From positions 1-37,516 of the forward strand of contig CANREF010000015.1 of assembly GCA_947629575.1 (NCBI GenBank): 37,516 nt of DNA. Direction: 5' to 3'. Below are positions 15,095-22,452 of the stretch, one piece after another (position 1 is the stretch's first letter; each line of letters starts with the position of its first letter). Source of the stretch: an uncultured Clostridia bacterium (GTDB lineage: Bacteria > Bacillota > Clostridia > Christensenellales > Borkfalkiaceae). The notes beneath the pieces are model-generated. The model did no database searches. It was not told the DNA's origin and worked only from the letters and a program-made list of their open reading frames with translations. Position numbers and translations under genes: made by a program.

Positions 15095-16561
15095 TTACAG
15101 GAGCGCCCTTCGGACAGCCGTGCAATAGGCGCGGTAGCCCTCTTCCGCCTGCCCGTTTTCGGCAGGGGCAAACACCCGCTCCGCGCGCCGTAGGGAAAAG
15201 ACTTCCTCCTCGCTCACAAGCCCCAAGGCGATCGCGCACAAAAGCGCAGCGCCGAGCGCGGTGCTTTCCCGCTCCGCGGGACGGTTCACGGCGATCTTCA
15301 GAAGATCGGCTTGAAATTGCATGAGGAAGTTGTTCGCCGAAGCTCCCCCGTCGCAGCGGATCTCCCGAAGACCGATCCCGCTGTCCCGCTGCATACAGTC
15401 GCAAAGTTCCCGCGCAGAATAGGCGATGCTCTCCAAAACGGCGCGCACGAGATGGGCCTTCGTCGTGCCGCGGGTGATCCCCGCAAGCAGACCGCGCGCG
15501 TCGCTGTTCCAATGGGGCGCGCCGAGCCCCGTGAAGGCGGGAACGAAGGAAACGCCGCCCGAATCGGGTACGCTGAGGGCAAGCATCTCGCTCTCGGAGC
15601 TCGAGGCGAGCAGACCCAACCCATCGCGCAGCCATTGGATACAGCTTCCCGCATTGAAGGCGCTCCCTTCGAGCGCGTACACCGTCTTTTTCCCGATGGA
15701 ATAGCCGACGGTCGTGATGAGCCCGCTCTTGGAGCGCACCGCCTTTCCCCCGGTATTGAAGAGCAGGAAGAGCCCCGTGCCGTAGGTGATCTTGCCGTCC
15801 CCCTCGTTGAGGCATGCCTGTCCGAAGAGCGCGGCCTGTTGATCTCCCGCGACCCCCGCGACGGGCACTTTCCTTCCGCCGAGATCGGTCTCTCCCATGC
15901 ACGCGGTCGAGGGCAGCGCCTCGGGAAGGATCTCGAGCGGGATGCCGAAATAGCGCAGCAGTTCCTCATCCCAACCGAGAGTGTGGATATTGAAGAGCAT
16001 CGTGCGGGAGGCATTGGTGTGGTCGGTGCGGAACTTCCCCGTCAGTTTGAAAATGAGGAAGCTGTCCACCGTGCCCGCGCAGAGCTTTCCCGCCGCAAGC
16101 AGATCGCGCGCTTGCGGCACATTGTCGAGCAGCCACCTGATCTTGCTCGCCGAAAAGTAGGCGTCTACGGGAAGCCCCGTCTTTTGGGCGATCTTCTCCC
16201 TCATCTCATCGGGGATCGCCGCGCAGTACTCGCTCGTCCGCCTGCATTGCCAGACAATGGCGGGCGCTACGGGTTCTCCCGTCGCACGATCCCACAGAAC
16301 GACCGTCTCCCGCTGGTTGGCGATGCCGATGCCGACGACGTTTCCCCTGCCCGCAGCGGCTGCACAACGGGAGAGGACATACTGCGCCTTGAACCAAATT
16401 TCGCTCGCGTCCTGTTCCACCCAGCCGCTCTTGGGAAACCGCTGTTCGGTCTCCTGTTGGGCGGTGAAGACAAACTTTGCACTTTGAAGATCATAGAGCA
16501 TCGCGCGGATGCTCGTCGTGCCCGCGTCGAGGGCGATGATATATTTCTTTTCAGCAGCCAC
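15095..16561 (-). CDS. glpK: Glycerol kinase
   Basis: GlpK phosphorylates glycerol to sn-glycerol 3-phosphate with ATP. The FGGY-family protein (488 residues) shows the ATP loop LDAGTTSIRAM (11-21), GIANQRETVVLWD (79-91), the catalytic aspartate D240 in GVAGDQQAALFGQ, TYGTG (259-263) and GLGAPHWNSDARG. The region where Gram-positive GlpK carries the histidine phosphorylated by HPr (here LPSTACMGETDLGG, about 216-229) has no histidine. The start is a GTG at 16561: the ribosome binding site GGAGGTGGT (16566-16574) lies in the Gly codons that end the upstream DUF2207 gene, and the two genes overlap by 11 bp. An open frame continues upstream but only inside that gene. Confidence 0.94.
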   Translation of the reverse strand: MAAEKKYIIALDAGTTSIRAMLYDLQSAKFVFTAQQETEQRFPKSGWVEQDASEIWFKAQYVLSRCAAAAGRGNVVGIGIANQRETVVLWDRATGEPVAPAIVWQCRRTSEYCAAIPDEMREKIAQKTGLPVDAYFSASKIRWLLDNVPQARDLLAAGKLCAGTVDSFLIFKLTGKFRTDHTNASRTMLFNIHTLGWDEELLRYFGIPLEILPEALPSTACMGETDLGGRKVPVAGVAGDQQAALFGQACLNEGDGKITYGTGLFLLFNTGGKAVRSKSGLITTVGYSIGKKTVYALEGSAFNAGSCIQWLRDGLGLLASSSESEMLALSVPDSGGVSFVPAFTGLGAPHWNSDARGLLAGITRGTTKAHLVRAVLESIAYSARELCDCMQRDSGIGLREIRCDGGASANNFLMQFQADLLKIAVNRPAERESTALGAALLCAIALGLVSEEEVFSLRRAERVFAPAENGQAEEGYRAYCTAVRRALL

Positions 16562-18392
16562 GCATACCACCTCCGCCGAATCCGCCTCCGCCGAAACTTC
16601 CGCCCGAGCCGCCGTGTCCCACTCCGCCCGAGGAGGGACGGGACACCATGGAACGGGCAAACGAAGTGTTCATCGTGAGGAAGATATGATGGAACATAAT
16701 GACGTCAAAGACGTCGTACCGATAACCGTAGGCGTAGGCGGGCGGTTTCATGGAGAGCCCCTCGAACTTCTCCGTCCACGCGTCGGTGACGCCGAGCACC
16801 TGCGCATAGGGCAGGATGTGATAGTAGAGTTCGGGATCTTCTTTGAGCATGAATTCGATCTTATCCCGCTCGGTGAAGAGAATGAACTGTTTGAAACCGA
16901 GGATCTGCCCCAGCCGCTTTGTGTGCTCCTCGCTGCAGGTGAGGAAGTTCCCGCTCACTGCGCCCGTGAGGGACGCTGCGGCGGCGGCGATGACGTTCAC
17001 CCACATCCCGAAGGCGGCATTGGGGAACCAAAATCCCAGCAGTGCGGGAAGCAGGCCGAGCAAGATCCCCCCTGCGTTGAGCAGGACGATCTTGCCCTTT
17101 TTCCACTTATACTCCCGCCGCTTGGCGGTGCGGCTCATGGCAGCGGGGATCGCAAAGGAGATCGCCGCGATCACGGCGGTCGCCCAATAGAAATAGCCGC
17201 CATAGACCTTCAAAAGGCTGTAGAGGAAGGCGAAACCGCCCAAGGCGAGCAAGGCAAGGATGCCGAACGTCCAGATCAGGAATTCGCCTGCGCCCTTGTA
17301 CAGCTTGCCCGCAGAAGCTCCGACTTCCCCTTTCGCCTGCTGCGCCGTGCGGTAAAAGGCACAGTTGAGATCGGAGACGGACACTCGCTCCCTTCCGCGG
17401 AACAGCCCTTCGAAGACCGTCTTGAGATGCGCGGGAGCGTCGGCAGGCAGCGCCTCTTTCAGAATGAGGACGGGATCTTCTTCATCTTCCATATCGATTT
17501 TGAGATACCCCTTGTCGGCGAACCAAAAGATCGCCGCGCCGAGGTCCTCGCTGTCCACCGTGCCGTCGATGAGTTTTCCCATGAGAAGAGGGTCAATGTT
17601 CTCGGGCGCTTCGAGGTTGACTGTCACCGTCATGAGCGGAGCGCGGCAGAACAGGAGCTTTATGAGAAAGGCTGCCGCCAAAAGCCCCAACCCGATGAGC
17701 AGGGTATAGAGGACGGCTTGTTCGAGCCGTGCACCCGATTCGATGATGCCGGGCGCGAAGGTGAGATCGAGCTCGATCCCCTGCCCCGCGCGCAAATTTT
17801 CCGCCGTAACGGTGATGACCGTTCCCGCAATATCCGCAGTGGCATCCGCCTTAGAGAGGACGTTGTAGCCGAGGGGAATTTCGGGAAGGTTGACCCTTGC
17901 CGAAAATGCGTGGACGGAGGAAGACATGCCGTAGCCGAGAAGATTGAGCGGCAGTTCCCCTTCCCTCTCAAGGGCGGGAAGGTGCATGGTATAATGTAAA
18001 GTATAGGCGCGCTTCTCTCCCCGCACAAGCTCGTTGCCGCGCAGGTAGACGGAGAGAAAGTCTTCGCCGTCGCCCGATTCCGTGCGGACATAGGGAGAGA
18101 AATCCGCATTGTCGCACTCCGCTTCCAGCCCGAAGTATCTCACGCCCTGCCCGAGGGGAAGATCGCGGATGATCCCGTGCGAGTTATAGCCTGAAAAGGC
18201 GACCGAATACCGCTCGGTCACCTCCACTTCCCGTTCCTTTTTCACGGTCATCTCTACGTTATAACTCTCGACCGTATAGTCGTAAGCCGCCAGTGAAGTG
18301 GCGGCGGAGACCGTCTTCGGCGCACCTCCCCAGAGGAGGAACACAAGCAGACACGCGGCAAGCGCCGCAAGAGTTTTGAATTTTGTTCTCAT
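16551..18392 (-). CDS. DUF2207 family membrane protein with signal peptide
   Basis: This 613-residue protein has an N-terminal signal peptide (about 1-30, with a long hydrophobic core and cleavage near SAATS). An extracellular DUF2207-type domain follows (about 35-215), marked by VEVTERYSVAFSGYNSHGIIRDLPL (in part). There is a membrane helix near 230, a cytosolic segment, and two to three further helices near 375-480. The C-terminal tail is Gly-rich (GGSFGGGGFGGGGMRGC), a hallmark of this family. Function is unknown. It is commonly found next to LemA, as here (2 bp apart). The Gly-rich tail also contains the ribosome binding site of glpK. Confidence 0.88.
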   Translation of the reverse strand: MRTKFKTLAALAACLLVFLLWGGAPKTVSAATSLAAYDYTVESYNVEMTVKKEREVEVTERYSVAFSGYNSHGIIRDLPLGQGVRYFGLEAECDNADFSPYVRTESGDGEDFLSVYLRGNELVRGEKRAYTLHYTMHLPALEREGELPLNLLGYGMSSSVHAFSARVNLPEIPLGYNVLSKADATADIAGTVITVTAENLRAGQGIELDLTFAPGIIESGARLEQAVLYTLLIGLGLLAAAFLIKLLFCRAPLMTVTVNLEAPENIDPLLMGKLIDGTVDSEDLGAAIFWFADKGYLKIDMEDEEDPVLILKEALPADAPAHLKTVFEGLFRGRERVSVSDLNCAFYRTAQQAKGEVGASAGKLYKGAGEFLIWTFGILALLALGGFAFLYSLLKVYGGYFYWATAVIAAISFAIPAAMSRTAKRREYKWKKGKIVLLNAGGILLGLLPALLGFWFPNAAFGMWVNVIAAAAASLTGAVSGNFLTCSEEHTKRLGQILGFKQFILFTERDKIEFMLKEDPELYYHILPYAQVLGVTDAWTEKFEGLSMKPPAYAYGYRYDVFDVIMFHHIFLTMNTSFARSMVSRPSSGGVGHGGSGGSFGGGGFGGGGMRGC

Positions 18393-18394
18393 TT

Positions 18395-18988
18395 TCAGAA
18401 ACGAACGGCGGGGGCATTGCGCTCTTCCGCACTGTCGAGCTCGAAGAATTTGCGCTTCTCCAGCTTCATCCTTTTCGCAACCAAATTGGAGGGGAAGACG
18501 TCGATCTTGGTATTGAGCTCCTTCACTGCGCCGTTATAGTAGCGGCGGGCGGAAGCGATCTCCGTCTCTACGCCATTGAGCCGGTTTTGAAGATCGAGAA
18601 AATTGGCGTTCGCCTTCAGCTCGGGATAGGCTTCCTTCAGGGCGAAGAGAGATCTCAACGTCCCCGAGAGGGCGTTCTCCGCGGCGATCTTCCCCTCTCC
18701 CGTCGCCGTCATGGCGGCGTTGCGGGCGGCGATCACAGCTTCGAGCGTCTCGCTCTCATGCTTTGCATATCCCTTCACCGTCTCCACGAGGTTGGGAATG
18801 AGATCGTAGCGCTTTTTGAGTTGTACGTCAATGGTCGCCCAGCCCTCTTCTACGATATTTTTGAGCCGCTGCAAGCGGTTATAGCAGCTGATATACCAAA
18901 TGACTACGCCAAGCAAGATCACCACGACAACGGCAGCAACGACGATGCCGATGACCGCTCCCATGGGGAGCAAGAGCAAATTATTCAT
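18395..18988 (-). CDS. lemA: LemA family protein
   Basis: This 197-residue protein has an N-terminal membrane helix (about 10-33) followed by the conserved helical domain: CYNRLQRLKNIVEEGWATID, VQLKKRYDLIPNLVETVKGY and HESETLEAVIAARN. It is then coiled-coil-like to about 185. LemA proteins are membrane-anchored and of unclear function, usually encoded next to DUF2207 or M48 proteases; here the neighbour is DUF2207. The frame is open to 19069, but the ATG at 18988 has AAGGAGG five bases before it and the family N-terminus. Its own promoter makes it the first gene of lemA-DUF2207-glpK-glmU'-glmM-glmS. Confidence 0.92.
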   Translation of the reverse strand: MNNLLLLPMGAVIGIVVAAVVVVILLGVVIWYISCYNRLQRLKNIVEEGWATIDVQLKKRYDLIPNLVETVKGYAKHESETLEAVIAARNAAMTATGEGKIAAENALSGTLRSLFALKEAYPELKANANFLDLQNRLNGVETEIASARRYYNGAVKELNTKIDVFPSNLVAKRMKLEKRKFFELDSAEERNAPAVRF

Positions 18989-19006
18989 AAAAACCTCCTT
19001 GAATTG

Positions 19007-19035
19007 ATTATACCATACTATCGCGACATTTTCAA
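19007..19035 (-). promoter_or_regulatory. Promoter of the lemA-to-glmS run
   Basis: On the minus strand TTGAAA (19030-19035), a 17-bp spacer and an extended -10 TGGTATAAT (hexamer 19007-19012). The lemA ATG at 18988 lies 18 bases after the -10, with AAGGAGG in between. Confidence 0.8.
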
Positions 19036-19057
19036 TACTGCGATAAAAATTTTTGAA

Positions 19058-19090
19058 AATACCGCCCAAATCTCTGATTTGAACGGTATT
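19058..19090 (-). terminator. Hairpin terminator of the aconitase-like/macrodomain pair
   Basis: A 15-bp stem (19058-19072 with 19076-19090) has a 3-nt loop and is followed on the minus strand by TTC then AAAAATTTTT. Two positions are G-U in the minus-strand RNA but C-A mismatches in the plus-strand RNA, which supports minus-strand function. Confidence 0.65.
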
Positions 19091-19097
19091 ATGTCAC

Positions 19098-19111
19098 GCA
19101 TAGTACTATGC
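19098..19111. repeat. 14-bp perfect palindrome
   Basis: GCATAGTACTATGC is a perfect palindrome 13 bp downstream of the macrodomain stop codon and 62 bp upstream of the lemA -35. It could bind a dimeric regulator or be part of the transcript end. No known site is recognised. Confidence 0.4.
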
Positions 19112-19124
19112 AAAATACAAATAA

Positions 19125-19979
19125 TCAGATATATTTGAGAACATTCTCGTATAATTTTGTGTCCTCGGGCAAAAAGGTATTGAAGATGACCTTGATCTCT
19201 TTCTCGGGGTGGTGGACCTTCCAGGTCATGACCGCCCCCACCGCGATCTCTGCGGCCTGCGCATGGGGAAAATTGAAGACGCCCGTGGAGATACAGCAAA
19301 AGGCAACGGAGCAGAGCCCCATCTCCGCGGCAAGGTCGAGGCAGGAGATATAGCAGGAATGCAGTGCGCCGCGCTGTTCCTCGGAGACCTCCCTTCCGAT
19401 CATCGGTCCAACCGTATGGAGCACATACCTGCTCGGCAGATTGTAAGCGCGGGTGATCTTCGCCTCCCCCGCTTCCTCGGGCACTCCCTGCTGCGCCATG
19501 ATCCGTCCGCAGTCACGGCGGAGCTGCATCCCCGCAAAGGAGTGGATCACATTGTCGATACAGTTGTGCCCGGGGATGAAGCACCCCAATAGGCGGGAAT
19601 TTGCCGCATTGACGATCGCGTCGGCATTCAGCCGCGTGATGTCCCCTTCCCACAGGGCGATATTGTTCTTCTTTCCGGGAAGGGATGCAACGTCGACGAT
19701 CCCCCTTTCGAGCGTCTCCGTCCAGAACAGCCTGTCCTGCAATTCCAAGAGATCGGGCGGAACGGGCAGAGTGAACCGCTCGTTCATGTAGTCGCGCACC
19801 AAGGCGCGTTTCTTCTCATAGCCCGCGCTGAACGCCGCGATCGTGCCCCGTTCGCGGAGCAAAAATTTTAACAGCACATCGCAGGCGTCCGTCTTTTCGG
19901 CCTCATTGCGGAAGGGCTCGGGACGGGGAAAGGGAGAAAGATCGATGAGGTCTCTGTATTCTTCGAGCGAAAGCCCCAT
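19125..19979 (-). CDS. Zinc-type macrodomain protein (protein-ADP-ribose hydrolase family)
   Basis: Macrodomains bind ADP-ribose, and the zinc-containing branch removes ADP-ribose from proteins. The 284 residues have an N-terminal helical extension (1-105) typical of this branch. The macrodomain itself shows GDIT (112-115), NAAN (124-127), the zinc motif C133-x4-H138-x-C140 in GCFIPGHNCIDN, HTVGP (188-192) and ISTGVFNFPHAQAA (230-243). Zinc macrodomains are known near SirTM sirtuins and lipoate genes in some Firmicutes; neither is here. Instead the ATG overlaps the stop codon of an aconitase-like gene (TAATG), so the two should be translated together. The substrate is unknown. Confidence 0.88.
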   Translation of the reverse strand: MGLSLEEYRDLIDLSPFPRPEPFRNEAEKTDACDVLLKFLLRERGTIAAFSAGYEKKRALVRDYMNERFTLPVPPDLLELQDRLFWTETLERGIVDVASLPGKKNNIALWEGDITRLNADAIVNAANSRLLGCFIPGHNCIDNVIHSFAGMQLRRDCGRIMAQQGVPEEAGEAKITRAYNLPSRYVLHTVGPMIGREVSEEQRGALHSCYISCLDLAAEMGLCSVAFCCISTGVFNFPHAQAAEIAVGAVMTWKVHHPEKEIKVIFNTFLPEDTKLYENVLKYI

Positions 19980-21793
19980 TATTTGCCCCTTATAAGATTA
20001 TTCTTTCCGCCCGCGAGCAAGGTCTTGCGCTCCTCGGCAGTGAGCGCGCCGAGGGTGAGCACGATGTCCTTGCTTCTGCGCTTGCCCTCCACTCTTGCGA
20101 CAATGCGCTCTTCCCCCGCCTTGACGAGTTCGGCAATATTGTCGAGCAGAAGGACGTCCCCCTCTTTGAACCCGAATTTTTGGTAGACGAGGGGCAAGAT
20201 CCCCCAGTCGATGAGGTGGGCGCGCAGCTTCTCGGGATAGCTCTTGGCAAGCGCCGCGAACGCGCCGCGCTCCCTGTCCTCGACCGCATACGACCAAGCG
20301 TAATCTTCGGGATCGTCGATGAGAACGGCAAGGTCTCCCTCTCCGCCGTCGATCGAAAGTTTCAGGGTCTCGGGAAGAGGCGGGAACTTGGGAAGCGGCA
20401 CGATCTCATCTCCGTAGACGAGTGGAAGCGCTTTCTGCGGCTTTCCGACATAACTCATCACGCGGCTTTGATAGGGCGCGGGATCGAATTTGTACTTTTT
20501 GATGCGCTTTGAATATTCCGATCCGAGCGCGGAAGTGAGATATCCCCCGTTTGCGAGGGTCGCCGCGATCGTTCTTGCGTCGAGGCGGGCTGTCCCTTCC
20601 CTGAGGATATTTGCATCCTGACCCACGTGACCCACGAGCCCCTCCCGATCGTCCAAGAGGTCGTTAAAGTCCACGCCCGCGCCCAAGAGCGCGTTGAGAT
20701 AGCCTCCCTCCGAGAGCGCCATCGTGACGGATTTCGAATAGGGAAGCCAGCTGCACGCACATTCTCCGATCTGTTTGCCGCGGAGGATCTCCGCAACTTC
20801 CGCCATCGTCTCATAAGTTGCCGCTTCATATTCGATCGCCGTCGCCCCGAGGAACACCTTTCCGTCTTTGCGGTACTCTTCGGGAGCGGTTTCGAGGAAC
20901 TCCCTTACCGTAGTGATCTCGTCGTTCACGTCGATCATCGGCTCGACATCCGAAAGATCCACGACGACCGCCCCGTCGTAGTAAGCGGGCTGGACGGGCG
21001 CAAGGGACTTAAAAGCCTCTGCGCGCAGGTGATTTTCGAAGTACTCCTTCGTCTTTTCGTCGGTCATCCACACGGTGGAAACCTGTCCGCAGTCGAGCGC
21101 GCTGTCTATGGCGTTGCGATAATCCATCGAGAGGGCCGAAACGCCCGCGCCGAACACTTCGAGGATCTTCCCTCCCGCAAAATTTCCCGCGTTTTCGAGC
21201 GCTTGCATGACGGACAGGGCGACATCGGTAGGTCCGACCCCTTTGCGCAGCTTGCCCTTGAGGAACACGGCGATCGTCTCACTGCGAGGTTCTTCCCATC
21301 TCGTTTCGGTAAGACAGCGAAGAATGTCCCCTTCCGCCCCCCAAAAACTCATCGCGCCGAGCGCTCCGCAGGCGACCCCGTCGCTGCAAAGCAAAACGCC
21401 GCCGCTTGCAGCGACCTGTTCGCAGGCATAGGCGTCCTCCGAAGCAAAACCCGAAGCAAGACCGCCCGGGACGGACGCCCCGCCCCATTTTTTCGCCGCA
21501 GAGCGCAGGAAATCGCCGTCGAAGAGCCCATCGAAGAGATAGGTCGGAGCGGGGAATTCCTTCATTCCCACAAAGTCGAGGGTGCGCAAGACGTCCGTTT
21601 TATTGTATATAAATACCGCGTCGGGCTTCAATGCGAGCGTCTCTCCCATGCTCTTGGCGTGCGAAGAGAGGATCCCGTAGGCGACTGTATTTTTAACGGC
21701 GACCTCCTTTTTATCCGACGTCATAAAGGCATGTGCCTCTTTGATGAGCCGTCCCTCCATGTAGTAGACGCCCTGTTTGATGATCTTGACCAT
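19979..21793 (-). CDS. Aconitase-fold hydratase-like protein lacking Fe-S cysteines
   Basis: The 604 residues follow the aconitase domain order. Clear family segments are GKLRKGVGPTDVALSVMQAL (180-199), ILEVFGAGVSALSMDYRNAI (210-229) and VVVDLSDVEPMI (277-288), with a C-terminal swivel-like domain after about 460. The three cysteines that hold the [4Fe-4S] cluster in aconitases are absent: the GSCTN position reads GKVFLGATAI (311-320) and the later Cys pair region reads DLLDDREGLVGHVGQ (378-392). It resembles the YbhJ-type hydratases of E. coli in this respect. Catalysis by the usual iron mechanism is therefore unlikely. GGAGG precedes the ATG at 21793. It is cotranscribed with the macrodomain gene. 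Confidence 0.85.
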   Translation of the reverse strand: MVKIIKQGVYYMEGRLIKEAHAFMTSDKKEVAVKNTVAYGILSSHAKSMGETLALKPDAVFIYNKTDVLRTLDFVGMKEFPAPTYLFDGLFDGDFLRSAAKKWGGASVPGGLASGFASEDAYACEQVAASGGVLLCSDGVACGALGAMSFWGAEGDILRCLTETRWEEPRSETIAVFLKGKLRKGVGPTDVALSVMQALENAGNFAGGKILEVFGAGVSALSMDYRNAIDSALDCGQVSTVWMTDEKTKEYFENHLRAEAFKSLAPVQPAYYDGAVVVDLSDVEPMIDVNDEITTVREFLETAPEEYRKDGKVFLGATAIEYEAATYETMAEVAEILRGKQIGECACSWLPYSKSVTMALSEGGYLNALLGAGVDFNDLLDDREGLVGHVGQDANILREGTARLDARTIAATLANGGYLTSALGSEYSKRIKKYKFDPAPYQSRVMSYVGKPQKALPLVYGDEIVPLPKFPPLPETLKLSIDGGEGDLAVLIDDPEDYAWSYAVEDRERGAFAALAKSYPEKLRAHLIDWGILPLVYQKFGFKEGDVLLLDNIAELVKAGEERIVARVEGKRRSKDIVLTLGALTAEERKTLLAGGKNNLIRGK

Positions 21794-21826
21794 GTTCCCT
21801 CCGATTTTCTGTTGTCATGTATTTTT

Positions 21827-21855
21827 ATTATAACAATCTTTCGAGGAAAAAGCAA
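21827..21855 (-). promoter_or_regulatory. Promoter of the aconitase-like/macrodomain pair
   Basis: On the minus strand TTGCTT (21850-21855), a 17-bp spacer and an extended -10 TGTTATAAT (hexamer 21827-21832). The ATG is at 21793. Confidence 0.75.
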
Positions 21856-21888
21856 CCGTTCCTTTCCCAAAAATGTGCAAAAAAAGGA

Positions 21889-21917
21889 TTGATTTTCGTG
21901 AGGGAAAGGTTTATACT
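21889..21917 (+). promoter_or_regulatory. Promoter of the PH-domain-like gene, apparently leaderless
   Basis: TTGATT (21889-21894), a 17-bp spacer and TATACT (21912-21917). Only six bases separate the -10 from the ATG at 21924, so transcription would begin at or beside the start codon. Confidence 0.6.
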
Positions 21918-21923
21918 TGTGAT

Positions 21924-22430
21924 ATGAAGCAAACTGTTTGCAAAAAGTTCCCCTTCCGCTTTACTCCCGTGATGCTCGTGTTCTTTTCCCTCGGGCTGAT
22001 GCTGTGCGCGGCGGGCTTTGCCTTGACGCTCTGGCGCTTCCTCCGCTTCCTCAAAGAAGGAGCATTCGGATCGGGAGCTGCCTATGGGTGGATCCAATAT
22101 ATACTGCTCTTCTTCGTGAGCATCTTCTTGGCGGCGCTCATCATCGCCATGCTCATCTCCTCCTGCTATATCATCACCGAAAAACATCTTGTCGTCCGCT
22201 TCGGGTTTATCCGCCAGAAATTCGCGATCTCGGGCATCTATTCGGTCCATCTCTTCAAGGGCATGAACAAACTCGCGGTGTACTTTGACGACTTTCAGAC
22301 GAAATATACCGTCATCGTCATCAAGGACCAACGGTATGAGGAATTTGTGAAGGCGCTGCTCGAACAAAAACCGACCATCGGATTTTCCTTTTCCACTCCC
22401 GAAGAGGAGGAGGAATTCAAGAAGAAGTAA
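21924..22430 (+). CDS. Two-helix membrane protein with PH-like domain
   Basis: The 168-residue product starts MKQTVCKKFPFRFTPVM, has two strong membrane helices (about 15-38 and 55-85), and then a beta-rich cytosolic part: YIITEKHLVVRFGFIRQKFA followed by ISGIYSVHLFKGMNKLAV. This resembles the bacterial PH domain (bPH/YdbT-like) fused to helices. The role is unknown. A longer frame starts at 21873, but it would run through the -35 and -10 elements, so the ATG at 21924 is preferred. No ribosome binding site lies at normal distance. It diverges from the aconitase-like gene and converges on the short-chain dehydrogenase gene. Confidence 0.75.
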   Translation: MKQTVCKKFPFRFTPVMLVFFSLGLMLCAAGFALTLWRFLRFLKEGAFGSGAAYGWIQYILLFFVSIFLAALIIAMLISSCYIITEKHLVVRFGFIRQKFAISGIYSVHLFKGMNKLAVYFDDFQTKYTVIVIKDQRYEEFVKALLEQKPTIGFSFSTPEEEEEFKKK

Positions 22431-22432
22431 AG

Positions 22433-22452
22433 GGACGCCTCAAAAGGCGTCC
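22433..22452. terminator. Short convergent hairpin
   Basis: GGACGCCT (22433-22440) pairs with AGGCGTCC (22445-22452) around CAAA. It overlaps the stop codon of the dehydrogenase gene on the minus strand and follows the PH-domain gene on the plus strand. T-tracts are weak on both sides. Confidence 0.5.
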
